NCBI RefSeq assembly: GCF_011064545.1
Contig: NZ_JAAMFG010000034.1
Coordinates: 496,001-560,000 of the forward strand
Length of the DNA: 64,000 nt
Direction of reading: 5' to 3'
Source of the DNA: Wenzhouxiangella sp. XN24
GTDB lineage: Bacteria > Pseudomonadota > Gammaproteobacteria > Steroidobacterales > XN24
Shown here one piece after another: positions 63,915 to 64,000 of this stretch. The stretch's first letter is position 1; each line of letters opens with the position of its first letter. A model generated the notes under the pieces. It saw nothing but the letters and a program-made list of their open reading frames with translations. It had not been told where the DNA came from and ran no database searches. The translations under genes were made by a program, and so were the position numbers.

Positions 63915-64000
63915 CCGGGCGCGAGCCTGTCGAGGGCGCCCGGAGGGCGGCATGCAGGCGCGCCGTATCCAGGAAATGCTTGCAGACGACCTCGTCGTCC
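63910..64000 (-). CDS. C-terminal tail of an unidentified gene (cut by right edge)
   Basis: The last 29 codons of a leftward frame ending at TAA (63910-63912). The segment VVCKHFLDTARLHAAL resembles the C-terminus of glutaredoxin-like (DUF836) proteins, but this is too short to assign. It ends 39 bp upstream of lepA, so it may belong to the same transcript. Confidence 0.35.
   Translation of the reverse strand, partial: DDEVVCKHFLDTARLHAALRAPSTGSRPV

Overview
The window is a GC-rich (roughly two-thirds G+C), densely packed stretch of chromosome from a gammaproteobacterium. Gene order repeatedly matches Pseudomonas-type and E. coli-type core neighbourhoods: aat-infA-clpA-clpS; fabH-plsX-rpmF-yceD-maf-rluC-rne; ptp-kdsB-trm112-lpxK-msbA-exbD-exbB with comEC and lolCDE following; mfd-csiV with mtnP and nagZ; lepA-lepB-rnc-era-recO-pdxJ-acpS. 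A lexA-imuA-imuB-dnaE2 mutagenesis cassette and an orphan gspCDEF block suggest a lineage outside the enterics, probably Chromatiales-, Woeseiales- or Xanthomonadales-like. The genus cannot be set from sequence alone. No rRNA, tRNA, IS element, prophage or CRISPR array was seen.

Layout. 1-6.5 kb: truncated alanine dehydrogenase, trxB, a GNAT/FemAB-like protein, aat and infA, then convergent clpA-clpS; aat with ClpS/ClpA is an N-degron pathway. 6.6-12.9 kb: type II secretion genes gspC, D, E, F and a small acidic protein. 12.9-19 kb: lexA-imuA-imuB-dnaE2 reading leftward, with two LexA boxes at the lexA promoter. 19-23.4 kb: an Lpp-like lipoprotein facing a periplasmic L,D-transpeptidase, a DUF1232 protein, a ParA ATPase, pyrophosphatase and a DUF2878 membrane protein. 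23.3-31.5 kb: phospholipid and fatty-acid starter genes, rpmF, yceD, maf, a HAD phosphatase, rluC, and rne behind a long leader. 31.5-37.2 kb: tyrosine phosphatase and the LPS/envelope operon exbB-exbD-msbA-lpxK-trm112-kdsB. 37.3-39.8 kb: a porin and a Tat-exported split-Soret-type dihaem cytochrome c, preceded by a structured, terminator-containing leader. 39.8-46.2 kb: comEC, a DUF2062 protein, lolD with two tandem lolC/E permeases, and a small secreted protein. 46.3-51.4 kb: N-carbamoylputrescine amidase, mfd and csiV. 51.4-63.9 kb: a run of 15 leftward genes from lepA to a PAS/degenerate-GGDEF protein, most overlapping or nearly abutting, joining protein export, RNA processing, cofactor synthesis, peptidoglycan recycling and purine salvage. 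The right edge holds the tail of another leftward gene.

Most of the window is ordinary core genome. The less ordinary parts are: the cytochrome leader RNA (a multi-helix fold followed by a strong intrinsic terminator with a possible antiterminator pairing); a LOV-like PAS domain lacking its photoactive cysteine, fused to a degenerate GGDEF domain and translationally coupled to purine salvage; an L,D-transpeptidase-fold protein without an export signal next to nagZ; a yceD promoter that predicts an almost leaderless mRNA; and long perfect hairpins just past the stop codons of rne and the porin gene.
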